Below, in pieces: positions 60,751 through 64,000 of a stretch of 64,000 nucleotides of DNA (within the stretch, counting starts at the first letter, position 1; each line of letters starts with the position of its first letter). The translations under genes were made by a program, and so were the position numbers. The stretch comes from Autumnicola musiva. GTDB taxonomy: Bacteria > Bacteroidota > Bacteroidia > Flavobacteriales > Flavobacteriaceae. The notes beneath the pieces were generated by a model that saw only the letters and a list, made by a program, of their open reading frames with translations, did not search any database and was not told where the DNA came from. The stretch is from assembly GCF_031846585.1 (NCBI RefSeq), contig NZ_JAVRHK010000007.1:62001-126000 (forward strand), in the 5' to 3' direction.

Positions 60751-61326
60751 TTAAATAAGCTTTTCAATAACTTTACTAAGCCTCCCTGTTATATCTTCAA
60801 TAGAGCCTACTCCGTTAACTCCGTAATATTTATCCTGTTTCTGATAGTATTCCTTTAAAATGGCGGTTTCTTCATAGTAAACCTTTATTCTTCTTCTTAC
60901 CACGGTTTCATCTGCATCATCTGCCCTTCCAGAAGTTTTGCCTCGTTCCAGCAGTCGCTGAACCAGAATTTCATCATCAACTTCCAGCGCAATCATGGCA
61001 TCAACATCTTCTCCCATAGAAGCAAGCAATTCAGCTAAAGCATCAGCCTGGGCTACTGTTCTTGGAAAACCGTCAAAAATAAAGCCTTTGGCATCTTTGT
61101 GCTCTTCAACCTTTGCCCGGAGCATATTTATTGTTACCTCATCGGGCACAAGCTGGCCTCTGTCCATAAAGGATTTGGCGCTCAGGCCGAGTTCAGTTTG
61201 ATTTTTAATATTTTGCCTGAAAACATCTCCGGTTGAGATGTGAACCAGTTGATATTTCTCCTTTAACACGATAGCCTGTGTTCCTTTACCGGCTCCTGGA
61301 GGGCCAAAAAGCACCAGATTTGTCAT
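60751..61326 (-). CDS. adk: Adenylate kinase
   Basis: This 191-residue enzyme interconverts AMP, ADP and ATP. It has GPPGAGKGTQA, ISTGDVFRQNIKN, DGFPRTVAQADAL and RLLERGKTSGRADDADE. The lid is the short form without zinc cysteines. Its ATG lies 3 nt after the hpt stop, so the two genes are coupled. Confidence 0.96.
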   Translation of the reverse strand: MTNLVLFGPPGAGKGTQAIVLKEKYQLVHISTGDVFRQNIKNQTELGLSAKSFMDRGQLVPDEVTINMLRAKVEEHKDAKGFIFDGFPRTVAQADALAELLASMGEDVDAMIALEVDDEILVQRLLERGKTSGRADDADETVVRRRIKVYYEETAILKEYYQKQDKYYGVNGVGSIEDITGRLSKVIEKLI

Positions 61327-61329
61327 TTT

Positions 61330-61860
61330 TTATTCTTTGCGTTTATAAACTTTTGTAAGATTTCTGCCCAGGCCATCGTAATCCAATCCATACCCAACTA
61401 TAAATTTATTGGGAATTTCAAGGCCTGCATATTTTATATTAAATTCTTTCTTGTAGGCTTCAGGTTTAAAAAAGAGAGTGGCAACCTGATAATCGGCTAC
61501 CCCTTCTTTTTTCAGAATCTTATTTATTTCTTCCAGTGTATTTCCTGTGTCTACAATATCTTCAATAATAATTACCCTTCTCTCCTTTAATTGTTGATTG
61601 AGTCCCAGCAAAGTTTTTACCGCCCCGGTAGTAGACGTACCTTCATAAGAACCCAGTTTTACAAAACTCACCTCACAATCGCCTTCAAATCTCTTAATCA
61701 CGTCTGAAGCAAACATAAAAGCTCCATTTAGGACACCTAGGAAAACAGGGTTTTCATCTTTATAATCCGCGTTAAGCTGACTGGCCACTTTCGCAATAGC
61801 TTCTTCAATTTCTGCTTCTGAAATAAAAGGTTCAAATTGTAAATCGTGAAGTTGAATCAA
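61330..61860 (-). CDS. hpt: Hypoxanthine phosphoribosyltransferase
   Basis: This 176-residue purine salvage enzyme makes IMP/GMP from hypoxanthine/guanine and PRPP. The PRPP motif is VIIIEDIVDTGNTLEEI. FLGVLNGAFMFASDVIKRF and FIVGYGLDYDGLGRNLTKVY are also characteristic. The start appears to be TTG at 61860, giving MIQLHDLQFEPFIS; no in-frame ATG is close upstream. Confidence 0.94.
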   Translation of the reverse strand: MIQLHDLQFEPFISEAEIEEAIAKVASQLNADYKDENPVFLGVLNGAFMFASDVIKRFEGDCEVSFVKLGSYEGTSTTGAVKTLLGLNQQLKERRVIIIEDIVDTGNTLEEINKILKKEGVADYQVATLFFKPEAYKKEFNIKYAGLEIPNKFIVGYGLDYDGLGRNLTKVYKRKE

Positions 61861-61881
61861 AACATTAAAATTTTAAAGAGG

Positions 61882-61889
61882 CAAAGATA
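61882..61889 (-). promoter_or_regulatory. -7 element of the hpt-adk-obgE promoter
   Basis: TATCTTTGCC matches the Bacteroidota -7 element on the minus strand, 22 nt before the hpt start. The -33 TTG is not clear. Confidence 0.55.
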
Positions 61890-61955
61890 AGGATTCTCAA
61901 TTATTCACCCTATCAGATTTCTATAGAATAAGTGGCGGTTTCCACCGTAAAAAAT

Positions 61956-61963
61956 TATTTTTG
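61956..61963 (+). promoter_or_regulatory. -7 element of the purKE promoter
   Basis: TATTTTTG fits TAnnTTTG, 18 nt before the purK ATG. At the -33 position only TTT is seen, so the match is partial. Confidence 0.5.
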
Positions 61964-61981
61964 CTTAAACCTGAAATTTAT

Positions 61982-63142
61982 ATGCTAAATTACTTTTCTT
62001 CAGATTTTAAACTGGGTATTCTTGGCGGGGGACAGCTGGGAAAAATGATGCTTTATGAAACCCGTAAATTCGATATTCAAACGCATGTTATAGATCCAAA
62101 TCCTGAAGCTCCATCTAGGATTGCCTGTAATTATTTTGAACAGGGCGACCTCATGGATTATGAAACCGTGCTCAAATTTGGGAGAAATGTGGATGTGCTT
62201 ACTTTTGAAATTGAAGGAGTAAACATTGAAGCCTTGAAAAAGCTCGAAGAAGAGGGGATAAAAACCTATCCTTCGGCTGCCACGTTGGAAAAAATTCAGA
62301 ATAAGGGAATTCAGAAAAATTTCTATCTGAATAATAAAATTCCTACTGCAGGTTTTGATATTTTCAGTAGCAAAAAAGCTCTTTTGGATGCAATTGAAGA
62401 AGGAAAAAGGAAATTTCCGTTTGTTTGGAAAAGCACTACAGGAGGCTACGATGGGAAAGGTGTGGCTGTAATAAAATCTAAAGCAGATCTGAAGGAATTA
62501 TCTGAAGCAGAATGTATTGCGGAAGAGATGATTCCCTTTAAAAATGAACTTGCCGTAATTGTGGCGCGAAATCCTTCAGGAGAAGTTAAAACTTATCCTG
62601 TGGTAGAAATGGAGTTTCATCCTACCGCCAACCAGGTGGAATATGTAATTTGCCCTGCAAGAATAGATCCTGAAGTAGCTAAAAAAGCAAGAAATCTTGC
62701 CAAAAAAGTTTCCGAAGCCTTTCAACATGTAGGCTTGCTTGCGGTAGAAATGTTCCAAACCAAAGAAGATAATATTCTTGTAAATGAGGTTGCGCCGCGA
62801 CCCCATAATAGTGGTCATTACAGCATTGAATCCAGCTACACCAATCAGTTTGAACAACATATAAGAGCTGTTCTTGATTTGCCATTAGGAAATACTAACA
62901 GTAAGGTAGGCGGAATTATGGTTAACCTTGTTGGGGATGAAAATCATGAAGGAGAAGTTCTTTATGAGAATATTGAAAAAATAATGGCCATTAACGGGGT
63001 GACACCCCATATATACGGAAAGAAAATTACAAGACCTTTCCGCAAGATGGGCCATGTGACTATTATAAACGAAGAAATTCAGGAAGCCAGGAAAATAGCC
63101 GAAGAAGTAAAAAATTTAATAAAGGTAATTTCAAAAAAATAA
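61982..63142 (+). CDS. purK: 5-(carboxyamino)imidazole ribonucleotide synthase
   Basis: This 386-residue ATP-grasp enzyme makes N5-CAIR from AIR and bicarbonate in purine synthesis. It has KLGILGGGQLGKMM, VLTFEIEGVNIEAL, FVWKSTTGGYDGKGV and NEVAPRPHNSGHYSIESS. The ATG at 61982 is preferred over a TTG seven codons upstream, which overlaps the -7 element. purE follows after 1 nt. Confidence 0.96.
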   Translation: MLNYFSSDFKLGILGGGQLGKMMLYETRKFDIQTHVIDPNPEAPSRIACNYFEQGDLMDYETVLKFGRNVDVLTFEIEGVNIEALKKLEEEGIKTYPSAATLEKIQNKGIQKNFYLNNKIPTAGFDIFSSKKALLDAIEEGKRKFPFVWKSTTGGYDGKGVAVIKSKADLKELSEAECIAEEMIPFKNELAVIVARNPSGEVKTYPVVEMEFHPTANQVEYVICPARIDPEVAKKARNLAKKVSEAFQHVGLLAVEMFQTKEDNILVNEVAPRPHNSGHYSIESSYTNQFEQHIRAVLDLPLGNTNSKVGGIMVNLVGDENHEGEVLYENIEKIMAINGVTPHIYGKKITRPFRKMGHVTIINEEIQEARKIAEEVKNLIKVISKK

Positions 63143-63143
63143 A

Positions 63144-63629
63144 ATGGGAAAAGTAGCAGTAATTATGGGCAGCACCAGCGATTTGCCGGTGATGCAGGAC
63201 GCAATAGATATTCTTGAAGGTTTTGACATTGAAGTTGAGGTAGATATAGTTTCTGCACACCGTACACCTGAAAAATTATTTGATTATGGAAAAAACGCCC
63301 ATAACAGGGATATACAGGTAATTATTGCAGGTGCCGGCGGGGCAGCCCATTTGCCCGGGATGATTGCCTCTCTCTCTCCACTTCCCGTTATAGGAGTGCC
63401 TGTTAAATCCAGCAACTCTATAGATGGCTGGGATTCGGTTTTATCTATTTTGCAAATGCCCGGTGGCGTACCCGTGGCAACGGTAGCATTAGACGGTGCT
63501 AAAAATGCAGGTATCCTGGCGGCACAAATTATTGGCTGTTCAGATAAATGTGTATTGGATAAAATTCTGGTTTATAAAGAAGGTCTTAAAGAAAAAGTAA
63601 TTGAAGGCGCCAAAAAAGTGCAGAAATAA
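63144..63629 (+). CDS. purE: 5-(carboxyamino)imidazole ribonucleotide mutase
   Basis: This 161-residue class I PurE converts N5-CAIR to CAIR. It has VAVIMGSTSDLPVMQDA, VSAHRTPEKLFDYG and AGAGGAAHLPGMIAS. It starts 1 nt after the purK stop and uses its product, so the pair forms an operon. Confidence 0.97.
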   Translation: MGKVAVIMGSTSDLPVMQDAIDILEGFDIEVEVDIVSAHRTPEKLFDYGKNAHNRDIQVIIAGAGGAAHLPGMIASLSPLPVIGVPVKSSNSIDGWDSVLSILQMPGGVPVATVALDGAKNAGILAAQIIGCSDKCVLDKILVYKEGLKEKVIEGAKKVQK

Positions 63630-63631
63630 AA

Positions 63632-63654
63632 CAAGCCGCATAAAATGCGGCTTG
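63632..63654 (+). terminator. Hairpin after purE
   Basis: CAAGCCGCA and TGCGGCTTG pair around TAAAA. The nearest T run is 11 nt later, so it is a weaker terminator candidate. Confidence 0.6.
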
Positions 63655-63835
63655 GGAAGTAGTAGTTTTTTAATCTTGTAAATTCTATTTATTAACCATT
63701 CTAAATATATTAATCCAAAACTTTAAACTTACTACATTTTAAATGTTTTCTAAATGAAAGCGTAAAAGTAGTTAAAAAATATACAAATCCTCGTTTAGAT
63801 TATAAAAAATATCAATAACGTTAATTAAGAAATTT

Positions 63836-64000
63836 ATGAATTCCATATATAATCCACTTTTAGAATCATTTGAGGAAGCTCCTTTTTCAAAGATTAAAGA
63901 TGAACACTATAAACCTGCTATTCTTGAAGCAATTAAAACAGCAGGTAAAGAAATAGATGCAATTGCAAATTCTCAGGAAGCTCCAGGCTTTGAAAATACT
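63836..64000 (+). CDS. M3 family metallopeptidase (peptidyl-dipeptidase Dcp-like), N-terminal part only
   Basis: The 55 visible residues begin MNSIYNPLLESFEEAPF and continue with KIKDEHYKPAILEAIKTAGKEIDAIAN, the typical N-terminus of bacterial Dcp-type peptidyl-dipeptidases (family M3). The zinc site HExxH lies beyond the window. These enzymes remove dipeptides from C-termini of peptides. The ATG at 63836 matches the family start. Confidence 0.8.
   Translation, partial: MNSIYNPLLESFEEAPFSKIKDEHYKPAILEAIKTAGKEIDAIANSQEAPGFENT

Noticed and set aside
1..64000. tRNA, rRNA, CRISPR arrays, insertion sequences or prophage
   Set aside because: No cloverleaf, repeat-spacer array, transposase or phage gene was recognised in any gap or frame.

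Overview
The window looks like a chromosomal segment of a member of the Bacteroidota, most likely a marine or saline Flavobacteriaceae close to Gramella/Salegentibacter-type bacteria. This is inferred from low GC, near absence of Shine-Dalgarno sites, promoters of the TTG-N17..23-TAnnTTTG type (for example at 13842-13873, 13970-13997 and 6594-6624), and flavobacterial families (DUF5686, DUF6122, small secreted TonB-C proteins, 2TM proteins). No tRNA, rRNA, CRISPR array, phage or transposase was seen. Layout: (1) 1-7087, minus strand, is an assimilatory sulfate reduction unit: an Rrf2-type regulator, then DUF2061, cysH, cysD, cysN, a Met/Cys-rich leader peptide with an attenuator, a sulfite reductase carrying a HEPN-like tail, uroporphyrinogen-III methyltransferase, and the start of the siroheme dehydrogenase. 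(2) 7436-13873, minus strand, is a methionine unit: one promoter, two consecutive Met/Cys-rich leader peptides each followed by its own terminator/antiterminator, then metY, a homoserine acyltransferase-aspartokinase-homoserine dehydrogenase fusion, and a cystathionine-gamma-synthase-like enzyme. (3) 13970-15397, plus strand, is metK behind a SAM-II-type riboswitch with a long loop. (4) 15508-29032 holds oxidoreductases, an acyl-CoA dehydrogenase, a broken universal stress protein gene, a serine/threonine dehydratase, an SLC13 transporter, small membrane proteins, a deoxynucleoside kinase and a fatty-acid hydroxylase. (5) 29041-34986 holds an App1-like phosphatase, LigD, Ku, a small Rho-N/SAP-like protein and a DUF4010 membrane protein: an NHEJ island. 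(6) 35317-44606 holds membrane and soluble pyrophosphatases, a DUF5686 outer-membrane protein, PDH E1-beta, ETF beta/alpha and a bifunctional nuclease. (7) 44685-64000 holds a nucleoside transporter, thyA, two TonB-C paralogues, egtB-egtD (ergothioneine), folA, fabD, a DegT aminotransferase, Kdo transferase, small lipoproteins, hpt-adk-obg, purK-purE and the start of an M3 peptidase.

How the genes work together: sulfate is activated by CysDN and reduced by CysH and the siroheme sulfite reductase, with siroheme made by the two downstream genes. Sulfide is then captured on O-acetylhomoserine by MetY, with the fusion protein supplying the acceptor. MetK turns methionine into SAM.

The most notable signal is regulatory. 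Three short leader ORFs (3351-3413, 13504-13602, 13751-13822) share a Met-Cys-Met core. In each, 12-15 nt separate this core from an RNA arm that can pair with the 5' side of a following intrinsic terminator. That is the architecture of ribosome-mediated transcription attenuation sensing Met and/or Cys supply. The same intergenic region carries the SAM riboswitch of metK on the other strand. The sequence therefore suggests two sensors of sulfur-amino-acid status, one reading charged tRNA and one reading SAM. I am not aware of a description of these Met/Cys leaders in Flavobacteriia, but could not search.
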